A DNA stretch of 12,558 bases from assembly GCA_036503065.1 (NCBI GenBank), contig DASXXM010000462.1, positions 1 through 12,558 of the forward strand, written 5' to 3'. Both the position numbers and the translations under genes were made by a program. Below the pieces are notes generated by a model. The model had not been told where the DNA came from, made no database searches, and was given only the letters and a program-made list of their open reading frames with translations. Numbering within the stretch: the first letter of the stretch is position 1; each line of letters starts with the position of its first letter. Positions 5,899 through 12,558 of this stretch are shown in pieces. The DNA is from DATEPR01 sp036503065 (GTDB lineage Bacteria > Actinomycetota > Actinomycetes > Mycobacteriales > Pseudonocardiaceae).

Positions 5899-7278
5899 CA
5901 TCGCGAACATCGAGCCGGGATTGAACAGGTTCGACGGATCCAGGGCCGCCTTCAGCGTCCGGTGCACGCGCATGCCGACCGGGCCGATCTCGGTGGCCAG
6001 CCACTCCTGTTTGATCCTGCCGATGCCGTGTTCACCGGTGACCGTGCCGCCAAGGCGCAGGCCCACCGCGAGGATCTCGTCGAATGCCCGCCTGGCGCGC
6101 GCGGACTCGTCCGGTGACGTCGGGTCGTAGACGATCGTCGGGTGCATGTTCCCGTCGCCGGCATGCCCGACCACGGCGATCATCAGGCCGACGGACGAGC
6201 TGATCCGTTCGCAGCCGGCGATCAGCTCGGCGATTCTGGTGCGTGGCACGCACACGTCGTCGGTGAGCCACGTGCCGTACATCTCCAACGCCACCAGCAC
6301 CACTCGCCTGGCCTGCAACAACATCCGGCCCTCGGCCAGGTCGTCGGTCACGTACGTCATGGTGGCGCCGGCATCGGCGCAGATCCGCTCGATCGCGGTC
6401 AGTTCGCGCGCCGCGACCTCGCCGCCCGCGTCGGACTGGCACAGCAGCAGCGCCTTGCAGCCGCCCGCCGGCCCGACCTCGGTCTTCAGGTACGCCTCGG
6501 ACGCCTTGATCGAGTTGGCGTCCATGATCTCCATCAACGACGGGACGAGACCCTCGCGCACCACCCGGCTGACCGCGTCGCCCGCGTCCTCGGTGTCGTC
6601 GAACGCGGCGACCAGCGTGGACGGCGCCTGCGGCAGCGGGCGCAGCGCCAGGGTGGCCGACGTGATCACGCCGAGCGTGCCCTCGCTGCCGATGAACAGC
6701 TTCGTCAGGTCGTAGCCCGCGACGCCCTTCACGGTCCGCCTGCCGGTGCGCAGCAGTTCCCCGTCGGCCAGCACCACGTCGAGGCCGAGCACCGAATCGG
6801 TGGTGACGCCGTACTTCACGCAGCACAGCCCGCCCGCGTTGGTGGACAGGTTGCCGCCGATCGTGCACCAGTCGTAGCTGGACGGGTCCGGCGGATAGAA
6901 CAGGCCGTGCTTCTCAACGGCGGTACGGAAATCCAGGTTGACAACGCCCGGCTGCACCACAGCCAGCCGATTGTCCGGGTCGATCTCCAGGATCTCGTTC
7001 ATCCTGGTCATCGTGAGCACCACACACCCGTCGACGGCGTTCGCCGCGCCGGTCAGGCCGCTGCCCGCGCCGCGCGGCACGATCGGCACGTGCGCCGCCG
7101 CGCAGGCCCGCACCACGGTCTGGACATCGCCGCGGTCCGCAGGCAGCACCACGGCCAGCGGGCGGCCGTTCGCGGCCAGCGGCATCATGTCCCTGCTGTA
7201 GCTGACGGTCACGTCGGGATCGGTGATCACCGCCGCCGCACCCAACTCCGCGCGCAAACGTTCGACCAGTGCAGTCAT
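5887..7278 (-). CDS. FAD-linked 2-hydroxyacid dehydrogenase (GlcD/DLD-like, FAD-only)
   Basis: This 463-residue flavoprotein is of the vanillyl-alcohol oxidase/PCMH superfamily, in the glycolate oxidase GlcD or D-lactate dehydrogenase group. It would oxidise a 2-hydroxyacid to a 2-oxoacid with noncovalent FAD. The FAD domain shows PRGAGSGLTGAAN (68-80), DPSSYDWCTIGGNLSTNAGG (131-150) and GSEGTLGVIT (198-206 region). The C-terminal FAD-oxidase domain (about 220-457) has DVCVPRTRIAEL, the metal-binding-type GHAGDGNMH (371-379) and GEHGIG with His417. The end, DPSNLFNPG, is typical of the family. Length matches GlcD. There is no iron-sulfur domain, so electrons must leave through a partner, and the 883-residue protein encoded 10 bases upstream in the same operon is the obvious candidate. 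ATG 7278 has no clear Shine-Dalgarno sequence, which suggests translational coupling. The exact substrate (glycolate, D-lactate, D-2-hydroxyglutarate) is undetermined. Confidence 0.9.
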   Translation of the reverse strand: MTALVERLRAELGAAAVITDPDVTVSYSRDMMPLAANGRPLAVVLPADRGDVQTVVRACAAAHVPIVPRGAGSGLTGAANAVDGCVVLTMTRMNEILEIDPDNRLAVVQPGVVNLDFRTAVEKHGLFYPPDPSSYDWCTIGGNLSTNAGGLCCVKYGVTTDSVLGLDVVLADGELLRTGRRTVKGVAGYDLTKLFIGSEGTLGVITSATLALRPLPQAPSTLVAAFDDTEDAGDAVSRVVREGLVPSLMEIMDANSIKASEAYLKTEVGPAGGCKALLLCQSDAGGEVAARELTAIERICADAGATMTYVTDDLAEGRMLLQARRVVLVALEMYGTWLTDDVCVPRTRIAELIAGCERISSSVGLMIAVVGHAGDGNMHPTIVYDPTSPDESARARRAFDEILAVGLRLGGTVTGEHGIGRIKQEWLATEIGPVGMRVHRTLKAALDPSNLFNPGSMFAMSAV

Positions 7279-7288
7279 TGCACCGACG

Positions 7289-9940
7289 CTAGTCCGCGTT
7301 CATGCGGGACGCGAGCAGCTCCGCGATGTGTAGCGCGGACCGGCCGGCCAGGTGATCGAGCTGGGTGCGGCAGGAGAATCCGTCGGCCAGCAGTGTCACG
7401 TCCTGGCCCGCCGCGCGCACGGCCGGCAGCAACCTGGTCTCGGCCACCGCGACCGACACGTCGTAGTGCCCGCGCTCGACGCCGAAGTTGCCGGCCAGGC
7501 CACAGCAGCCGCCGACCGACGTGACTTCGGCACCAGCCCTGGTCAGCAGGTCCCGGTCGGCCTGCCAGCCGAGCACGGCGTGCTGGTGGCAGTGCGGCTG
7601 TGCCAGTACCCGCACGCCGTCAAGGGACGGCGGTGTCCACACCGGACCGAGCAGTTCGGCCAGCGTGCGGACGTCCGGCCGCACGCCGAGGAGTTTGGGT
7701 GCCTCGTCACGGAACACGGCCGTGCACGACGGTTCGAGGCCGACCACCGGCAGTCCCGGTGGCAACGCGGCCACGCTGCGGGCCAGTACCTTCCTGGCGT
7801 GGTCGAGCTGACCGGTGGAGATCCAGGTCAGACCGCAACACAACGGCCGTTGCGGGATGGTCACGGCGAAGCCGGCACTGCCGAGCACCCGGACGGCCGC
7901 GATGCCCACCTGCGGCGTGAACAGGTCGGTGAACGTGTCCACCCACAGCAGCACGGGATCGCCGGTCATCGCCGGTTGCGCGGTGAACCAGGACCGAAAC
8001 GTGCGGGCGGCCAGCCGAGGCAGTTGTCGCCGTGGGTCGACGCCGGCCAGCCGCCTGCCGGCCGGCAGCACCGCGTTGGCAAGGCGCGGCGCGCGGGCGG
8101 CCAGTCGTGCCCAGGTGGGCAGCCAGCCAAGGGCGTAGTGGGAGACGGGACGCGGGCGATGGCGGTAGGCCTGGTGGAGGACTTCTGCCTTGTAGGTGGC
8201 CATGTCCACGCCGGTCGGGCAGTCGCTCGCGCAGCCCTTGCAGGACAGGCAGAGATCGAGCGACTCGCGTACCTCCGGCGATCGCCAGCTGTGCACGAGG
8301 CGGCCGTTGGCCAGTTCCTGGAGCACCCTGGCCCGGCCGCGGGTGCTGTCCTTCTCGTCGCGGGTGGCCAGGAACGACGGGCACATCACGGCCGCGGGCG
8401 CGTCCGCCCGGCAGCGGCCCATGCCGGTGCAGCGGTGCACGGCGTCGGTGAAGTCCTCCGCATGGCGGAAACCCAGGTCGACCAACGGCCTGGCAGCTGG
8501 CATGCGCAGGTCCGCGTCCAACGGGCGAGGCCGGACCAGCACGCCCGGATTCAGCACGTCGTCCGGATCGAACACGGCCTTGACAGCTTCGAACGCCCGT
8601 AGCACGGCGGGCGAGTACATCAGCGGCAACAGCGCGCTGCGCGCCCGGCCGTCGCCGTGTTCGCCGGACAGCGAGCCGCCGTAGGACGCGACAAGCCGAG
8701 CCGCGTCGGTCAGGAACTCGCGGAACACGGCCACGCCATCGGGACTGCGCAACGGAAACGTGATCCGGACATGCAGGCAGCCGTCCCCGAAGTGGCCGTA
8801 CGGGACGCCCCCGAGGCCACGATCGGCCAGCAGCGCCTCGAACTCCCGCAGGTAGGCGCCGAGCTGCTCGGGCGGCACCGCGGCGTCCTCCCAGCCGGCG
8901 TGCGCGCCCTGCCGGCCTGCGGCCCCGGCACCGTCCTCGCGAATCCGCCACAGCGCGGCCGTCTCGGCCGGATCCGTGACCACCCGGTGGGCCAGCGTGC
9001 CCGCTGCGCCGATCAGCTCGGTCGCGGACCCGGCCGTCTCGGCGAACAGCCAGCCGGTGCCGGCCGGCAGGTCCGGCGCCGGGCGGACCGGGGAGACCAG
9101 CCGCGCGTCCATGCCCTCCAACGTGATCGGCCGCAACGGCAGTAACGCCGGAACGGCGTCGGCGGCCGCGGCCATGTCGGGATAGCCCAGCACCACCAGG
9201 ACCGTGTTGGCCGGCGGTCGGACCAGGTCGACCGTGGCGCGCAGCACGACGCCGAGCGTGCCCTCGGACCCGACGAGTGCCGCCGGCAGGCGGAAACCGT
9301 TCTTCGGCAACAGGTGTTCCAGCGAGTAGCCCGACACCTGCCGCCCGAACCGGCCCAGTTCGGTGCGGATCACCGCCAGGTTCGCGGTCACCACGTCACG
9401 CAGCCGGGCGATGGTCGACGGGCCCAGTCGTTCGCCGGTGCCGGTGAGCAGGTCCAGCTCGCGCACGTTGTCCGCGGTGCGGCCGTAGGTCAGTGCGCGG
9501 GTGCCGCAGGCGTTGTTGCCGATCATGCCGCCGAGCGTGCAGCGGCTGTGCGATGACGGGTCCGGCCCGAACCGCAGGCCGTGCCGCCCTGCCGCGCGTT
9601 GCAGGTCGTCCAGTACGACGCCGGGCTGCACCACGGCCGTCGCGGCCGCCGGGTCGATGTGCTCGATCTTGTTGAGGTGGCGGGAGAAGTCCAGCACCAC
9701 GCCGGTGCCGACGGCGTTCCCGGCGATCGACGTGCCGCCGCCGCGCGCGGTCAGCGGCACGCCGAGCGACCGGCACACCGCGAGCGTCGCCTCGACCTCG
9801 TCGGTGGATCGAGGGAACACCACGGCCGCCGGCACCACCCGGTAAAGCGAGGCGTCCGTGCTGTACTCGGCCCGCCGCCGGGTCGAGGCGTCCACTTCGG
9901 ACACACCGGCCGCGCGCAGTGCCGCCGCGAGCTCGCTCAT
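7289..9940 (-). CDS. FAD-binding and iron-sulfur fusion dehydrogenase (GlcD-GlcF-like)
   Basis: This 883-residue fusion combines a GlcD-like flavin dehydrogenase with a GlcF-like iron-sulfur module, similar in layout to YdiJ/Dld2-type D-2-hydroxyacid dehydrogenases. Residues about 35-245 form the FAD domain (ARGGGTSIAGNA, DPSSHSRCTLGGMIGNNACG, GSEGTLGVV). About 250-470 form the FAD-oxidase C domain (YGHFGDGCLHV, SGEHGDGR, DVLNPG). The ferredoxin part has Cys504, Cys510 and Cys520 (CTGMGRC, then MCPSF, then the TRDEKDSTRGRA signature) and the CxxCxxCxxxCP set Cys564, 567, 570 and 574. Two cysteine-rich CCG segments follow: LCCGLTW and PSC near 700-740, then HCHQH and GGCCGLAG near 783-815. All key residues look intact. 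ATG 9940 is preferred to GTG 9958, which lies in the terminator stem; neither has a Shine-Dalgarno sequence. Electrons probably pass from FAD through the clusters to quinone or another carrier. Confidence 0.93.
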   Translation of the reverse strand: MSELAAALRAAGVSEVDASTRRRAEYSTDASLYRVVPAAVVFPRSTDEVEATLAVCRSLGVPLTARGGGTSIAGNAVGTGVVLDFSRHLNKIEHIDPAAATAVVQPGVVLDDLQRAAGRHGLRFGPDPSSHSRCTLGGMIGNNACGTRALTYGRTADNVRELDLLTGTGERLGPSTIARLRDVVTANLAVIRTELGRFGRQVSGYSLEHLLPKNGFRLPAALVGSEGTLGVVLRATVDLVRPPANTVLVVLGYPDMAAAADAVPALLPLRPITLEGMDARLVSPVRPAPDLPAGTGWLFAETAGSATELIGAAGTLAHRVVTDPAETAALWRIREDGAGAAGRQGAHAGWEDAAVPPEQLGAYLREFEALLADRGLGGVPYGHFGDGCLHVRITFPLRSPDGVAVFREFLTDAARLVASYGGSLSGEHGDGRARSALLPLMYSPAVLRAFEAVKAVFDPDDVLNPGVLVRPRPLDADLRMPAARPLVDLGFRHAEDFTDAVHRCTGMGRCRADAPAAVMCPSFLATRDEKDSTRGRARVLQELANGRLVHSWRSPEVRESLDLCLSCKGCASDCPTGVDMATYKAEVLHQAYRHRPRPVSHYALGWLPTWARLAARAPRLANAVLPAGRRLAGVDPRRQLPRLAARTFRSWFTAQPAMTGDPVLLWVDTFTDLFTPQVGIAAVRVLGSAGFAVTIPQRPLCCGLTWISTGQLDHARKVLARSVAALPPGLPVVGLEPSCTAVFRDEAPKLLGVRPDVRTLAELLGPVWTPPSLDGVRVLAQPHCHQHAVLGWQADRDLLTRAGAEVTSVGGCCGLAGNFGVERGHYDVSVAVAETRLLPAVRAAGQDVTLLADGFSCRTQLDHLAGRSALHIAELLASRMNAD

Positions 9941-9957
9941 GACGCAAGACAAGCACA

Positions 9958-9996
9958 CGAACCGGCCGGCCGCCCCGATGTCGGCCGGCCGGTTCG
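9958..9996 (-). terminator. Strong hairpin, likely terminator of the S53 peptidase gene
   Basis: CGAACCGGCCGGCCG (9958-9972) and CGGCCGGCCGGTTCG (9982-9996) are perfectly complementary, forming a 15-bp, almost all GC stem with a 9-base loop. On the minus strand the hairpin begins 8 bases after the peptidase stop codon. The sequence after it (TGTGCTTGTCTT) is T-rich but has no long T run, typical of actinomycete terminators. The oxidase operon starts only 17 bases beyond the stem. Confidence 0.75.
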
Positions 9997-10004
9997 CGGG
10001 CTGA

Positions 10005-11309
10005 TCAGCCGGCCGCCTTCGCCAGCGCCGGCACGAACGTGGCCGGATCGACGGTGCCCCAGCCGGACGCGATGTCGAAGCCGGGTGCCGCGGTGAAGCC
10101 CGGCACGCCGGCGATGGTGTCGCCGCCCGTGGTGACGTCGACGATCCCGGCCTTGGTTCCCTTGGGGCCCATCCGGTACAGGATCGGGTTCAGGAAGCCC
10201 AGCGGGCCGCCGTGCAACTGGGTGGCCATGGCCAGCACGCCCGCGAACAGCGGCGCCGACTGGGAGGTGCCGTCGATGCCCAGCATCGTGATGTCCGGCA
10301 GCGACCGCCGGGTGCTCTGCGTGCTGCCGGCGACGCCGTTCTGCCAGGACGGGCGGGGGTAGGTCTTGGAAAGGCCCGCGCCGGACGCAGGCCACAGCGT
10401 GTCCGGCGAGATCCGGTGGTTGGTCGCGTCCAGGTGCAGCACGGTGCCGCCGGCCGCGGTCACGAACGGGCTGGACGCCGGCCAGCTCACCACGCGGAAC
10501 GGGAACACGTCGCCGCACTGGGTGAACGAGAACAGGGTGTTGCCGGTGGCGCCGCAGTCACCGGAGGAGGCGACGACCGGGATGCCGGCCTTCTTGGCGT
10601 CCTTGAACGCGAAGTCCAGCGTGGCGGGGTCGGACAGCTTCGGGAAGTCGTCCTCCGACGTGCCGAACGACAGCGACATGGCATCCGCGAGATGGTGCTG
10701 GGCGATGAAGTCGATGGCCTCCATCATCTCGGGGAGCCCGGTGAAGCCCTGGGTCTCGTTGACCGGGGTCGCGGCGATCACGATCTGCGCCTGCGGCGCC
10801 ATCGAGTGGATCATCACGATGTCCAGGTCGGTCTCGCCGATCCAGGACGTGCACTGGATCTGCGCGTCCAGTGCCGGGGTGCAGGTCGGGATCGGGCCTG
10901 CCGGGCTGATCACGGAGAGCTGGCCCGGCGGCAGGCCGTGCTGGAGGCTGTAGGCGTTGAGCACGGCGGCCGCGTTCGGGTCGCCGAACGACTCGACGAC
11001 GGCGATCGTGGTGCCGGCGCCGGTGATGCCCTGGTTCCACAGGGCCTGCACGCCGTAGGCGGTCGTCACCGACGGCAGCGTGGCGGTGGCCGCGTCGATC
11101 GCGGCGACCCGGGCGGCCACGGTCGGCGCGGTACCGACCCGGTGTGCGGCGGCGCCGAAGTGCGGCCGGATGACGGCGGCCTTCGGCGCGACGGTCGTGG
11201 CACTCGCGGGTGCCACCGCGGTGACACCCAGCAGCGCCAGCGCTGCGGTCGTGCCGATGAGCGCGGCGCGGCGCGCCCAGCGGCGCGCGGTAGGACGGGT
11301 TCTGGACAC
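10005..11309 (-). CDS. Secreted S53-family (sedolisin/kumamolisin-type) serine peptidase
   Basis: This 434-residue exported peptidase belongs to the acid-active sedolisin family. The signal peptide (about 1-37) has an arginine-rich start (ARRWARRAAL), a hydrophobic stretch and a likely cut after APASA. Catalytic residues fit the Ser-Glu-Asp-Asp set: Glu159 and Asp163 in GETDLD, Asp251 in SSGDCGA and Ser349 in GTSQSAP. The C-terminal calcium site is suggested by Asp391-Val392 (VDVTTGGD) and the GFDIASGWGTVDP ending. Cysteines pair naturally as Cys143/Cys153 and Cys252/Cys265. Only about 45 residues lie between the signal peptide and the catalytic domain (from about 83), where most S53 enzymes have a propeptide of about 170-200 residues. 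GTG 11309 is chosen because GGAGG (11318-11314) sits four bases upstream and it puts the signal peptide at the N-terminus. It is followed by a strong hairpin. Confidence 0.9.
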   Translation of the reverse strand: MSRTRPTARRWARRAALIGTTAALALLGVTAVAPASATTVAPKAAVIRPHFGAAAHRVGTAPTVAARVAAIDAATATLPSVTTAYGVQALWNQGITGAGTTIAVVESFGDPNAAAVLNAYSLQHGLPPGQLSVISPAGPIPTCTPALDAQIQCTSWIGETDLDIVMIHSMAPQAQIVIAATPVNETQGFTGLPEMMEAIDFIAQHHLADAMSLSFGTSEDDFPKLSDPATLDFAFKDAKKAGIPVVASSGDCGATGNTLFSFTQCGDVFPFRVVSWPASSPFVTAAGGTVLHLDATNHRISPDTLWPASGAGLSKTYPRPSWQNGVAGSTQSTRRSLPDITMLGIDGTSQSAPLFAGVLAMATQLHGGPLGFLNPILYRMGPKGTKAGIVDVTTGGDTIAGVPGFTAAPGFDIASGWGTVDPATFVPALAKAAG

Positions 11310-11515
11310 GCGGCCTCCAGTTTGGCGAAAGTGATCTACCCCACCGCCTGTCAACACTAGGAACACGGACCGCGTTCAGCCACCTACGAACGGTGGTTCT
11401 CGGTGCGTGCGGTTGATGAGCGTCACACCGAAACTCCGTTGCGGGAATACCCCACCCAAGTACATGCTTGTACTCGGCAACTACTTGTATGCGGAAACCA
11501 AGCAGAGGAGTGGGC
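11310..11515. other. Divergent intergenic region between peptidase and MarR-MFS genes
   Basis: This 206-base region must hold the promoters for both the minus-strand peptidase and the plus-strand MarR gene. For the peptidase, a perfect TTGACA lies at 11354-11349 on the minus strand, but no TANNNT hexamer occurs 16-19 bases beyond it (TAGATC is only 10 away), so the promoter is unclear. An inverted repeat CCACC-N7-GGTGG (11380-11396) lies near the middle. For the MarR gene, TTGCGG (11439-11444) and TACATG (11461-11466) with 16 bases between could be a promoter, the latter inside the palindrome described separately. Confidence 0.5.
11459..11474. promoter_or_regulatory. Perfect 6-4-6 palindrome, candidate MarR operator
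   Basis: AGTACA-TGCT-TGTACT is a perfect 6-bp inverted repeat with a 4-base centre, a 16-bp size that suits a MarR-family dimer. Its right half contains CTTGTA (11467-11472), which recurs 17 bases later at 11484-11489 and may be a second half-site. The palindrome overlaps a possible -10 and ends 41 bases before the MarR start, so autoregulation of the MarR-exporter operon is likely. Confidence 0.55.
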
Positions 11516-12049
11516 GTGACAGAAACTCAGTCGACAGCAGCGCCCGTTGCCAGCCACGATCAACACCGGGACGCCGAGGCAGTCGTCAGCCAGATCATCC
11601 GGTTCTTCCGGCTGACCAAGCGTGCCAGCGCGAAGTTCCAGGCGCAGCACCGGGACGGCGTCGAGCAGGCCGCGTACTTCCTGCTCGCGTGCCTGGTCAC
11701 CGAGGGCCCGCAGCGGACGACGACGCTCGCCGAGACGGTCCATTCGGACACGTCCACGGTGAGCCGGCAGGTCGGCGCGCTGGTACGGCACGGACTGGTC
11801 GAACGACAGGCCGATCCGGCCGACGGCCGGGCCTGCCTGCTTGCCGCGACGCCACTGGGCCGCAAGACCTTCGACCACCAGCATCAGGCGCGCACCGCGC
11901 AGATCGCCGACGTGCTGCGGCACTGGACGTCAGAGGACCTCCATACAGTCGCGGCACTGCTGGAACGGCTGAACACGGATTTCGAGAAGTTCGACGAGAC
12001 GCACACCGGCGCCACAAGCGCCTTCGCACCAAAGGGGGGAACCCAATGA
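11516..12049 (+). CDS. MarR-family transcriptional regulator
   Basis: This 177-residue winged-helix regulator probably represses its own operon and the downstream drug exporter, and releases DNA when it binds a small ligand. The DNA-binding domain spans about residues 54-115. It includes the helix-turn-helix TTTLAETVHSDTSTVSRQVGALVRHGLVER and the wing DPADGRACLLAATPLG, where the Asp-Arg pair (DPADGR) is a hallmark of MarR proteins. Helices at both ends (23-48 and 120-160) would form the dimer. GTG 11516 follows GAGGAG (11505-11510) by five bases. The in-frame upstream start at 11468 lies inside the palindromic operator and is rejected. The stop overlaps the exporter start as ATGA, so the two are translationally coupled. 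Confidence 0.93.
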   Translation: MTETQSTAAPVASHDQHRDAEAVVSQIIRFFRLTKRASAKFQAQHRDGVEQAAYFLLACLVTEGPQRTTTLAETVHSDTSTVSRQVGALVRHGLVERQADPADGRACLLAATPLGRKTFDHQHQARTAQIADVLRHWTSEDLHTVAALLERLNTDFEKFDETHTGATSAFAPKGGTQ

Positions 12050-12558
12050 CCACCAGGGACACAGTCGAGGCGCCGGGCAATGCAGTGCAGGCGCCGACGC
12101 GGTCCGGCGCGTCGGAAGCGGGGGGCCTGACCCACCGGCAGATCATGACCATCCTGGCCGGCCTGATGATGGGGATGTTCCTGGCCGCACTGGACCAGAC
12201 CATCGTCGGCACCGCGATGCCGAAGATCGCGAACGACCTGCACGGCCTGAGCATCCAGGCCTGGGTCACCACCGCCTACCTGATCACGTCCACGATCACC
12301 ACGCCGCTGTTCGGCAAGCTGTCGGACATCTACGGCCGCAAGCCGTTCTACCTGACGGCGATCTCGATCTTCATCGTCGGTTCGGCGGCATCGTCGTTCG
12401 CCACCTCGATGTACGAGCTGGCCGCGTTCCGTGCCTTCCAGGGCCTTGGCGCCGGTGGCCTGATGTCGTTGGCGTTCACCATCATCGGCGACATCGTGCC
12501 GCCGCGTCAGCGGGCCAAGTACCAGGGCTACTTCGTCGCGGTGTTCGGCACGTCCAGC
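12046..12558 (+). CDS. DHA2-family MFS drug exporter, N-terminal part (3' truncated)
   Basis: This is the first 171 residues of a major facilitator superfamily transporter of the DHA2 (14-helix, EmrB/QacA) type, cut by the right edge. Such proteins export drugs, dyes or the producer's own metabolites using the proton gradient. Helix 1 (about 33-56) holds the DHA2 motif LAALDQTIVGTAMPKIANDL. The loop between helices 2 and 3 holds motif A, GKLSDIYGRKP (90-100). Helix 4 begins with motif B, RAFQGLGAGGL (129-139). Residues 1-28 are a hydrophilic cytoplasmic tail. The ATG lies in the MarR stop (ATGA) and follows a run of six G (AAAGGGGGGAA, 12031-12041). The MarR-DHA2 pair is a common resistance-export arrangement; the substrate cannot be told. 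Confidence 0.95.
   Translation, partial: MTTRDTVEAPGNAVQAPTRSGASEAGGLTHRQIMTILAGLMMGMFLAALDQTIVGTAMPKIANDLHGLSIQAWVTTAYLITSTITTPLFGKLSDIYGRKPFYLTAISIFIVGSAASSFATSMYELAAFRAFQGLGAGGLMSLAFTIIGDIVPPRQRAKYQGYFVAVFGTSS

Noticed and set aside
6142..7524. A 460-codon open frame on the plus strand over the FAD-only oxidase
   Set aside because: It is a mirror of the well-supported minus-strand gene; the product is rich in His, Arg and Gln with no recognisable domain.
7352..8602. Long plus-strand open frame across the FAD/iron-sulfur fusion gene
   Set aside because: Its sequence is biased and domain-free, while the minus strand encodes intact FAD and iron-sulfur motifs.
9999..10010. Perfect 12-base palindrome GGCTGATCAGCC
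   Set aside because: It contains the peptidase stop codon and its last codons, and sits next to the stronger hairpin; it is probably coincidental, though it could extend the terminator structure.
11349..11354. Perfect TTGACA on the minus strand as a peptidase -35 box
   Set aside because: No matching -10 hexamer occurs at normal spacing, so I did not list it as a promoter; it is only mentioned in the intergenic entry.
10212..11360. A 382-codon plus-strand frame opposite the S53 peptidase
   Set aside because: It shows Arg/Gly-rich composition without motifs and is explained by codon bias of the peptidase gene.

Overview
The window is GC-rich DNA, dense with genes, and reads as chromosomal sequence from an actinomycete. 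GTG starts are common, a SigE-type ECF sigma factor is present, and a DasR-type operator (dre) sits in front of a nagK-nagA pair. Together these suggest a filamentous actinobacterium, possibly of the Pseudonocardiaceae; the family assignment is inference. No RNA genes, CRISPR arrays, insertion sequences or phage genes were seen. No stretch longer than about 300 bases lacks a gene.

Left part (1-4821, all + strand). The window opens in the C-terminal part of a short-chain dehydrogenase, followed by an ECF sigma factor with no visible anti-sigma partner. Next comes the best-understood unit. A near-palindromic dre site lies about 30 bases before a ROK-family sugar kinase (nagK), whose stop overlaps the start of N-acetylglucosamine-6-phosphate deacetylase (nagA). 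Together they would phosphorylate N-acetylglucosamine and deacetylate it to glucosamine-6-phosphate, with DasR-type repression relieved by amino-sugar phosphates. A class I methyltransferase and a small dienelactone-hydrolase-like alpha/beta hydrolase follow on the same strand, without an obvious functional tie to nagKA.

Middle part (4871-9940). A 102-residue protein with one C-terminal membrane segment and a DedA-family membrane protein lie on the + strand. DedA ends tail to tail with, and overlapping, a minus-strand operon of two FAD-linked 2-hydroxyacid-type dehydrogenases. The first is an 883-residue fusion of FAD, iron-sulfur and CCG modules; the second is a 463-residue FAD-only paralogue 10 bases downstream.

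Right part (9958-12558). A perfect 15-bp hairpin separates the oxidase operon from a secreted S53 (sedolisin-type) peptidase on the minus strand, which appears to lack the usual long propeptide. A 206-base divergent intergenic region then leads to a MarR-family regulator translationally coupled to a DHA2-type drug exporter. The exporter runs off the right edge. A perfect 6-4-6 palindrome upstream of the regulator is a good candidate autoregulatory operator.

No clearly novel multi-gene system was identified. The points most worth a second look are the dre-nagKA unit, the tandem unequal FAD oxidases, the propeptide-less sedolisin and the repeated leaderless-type start arrangement.
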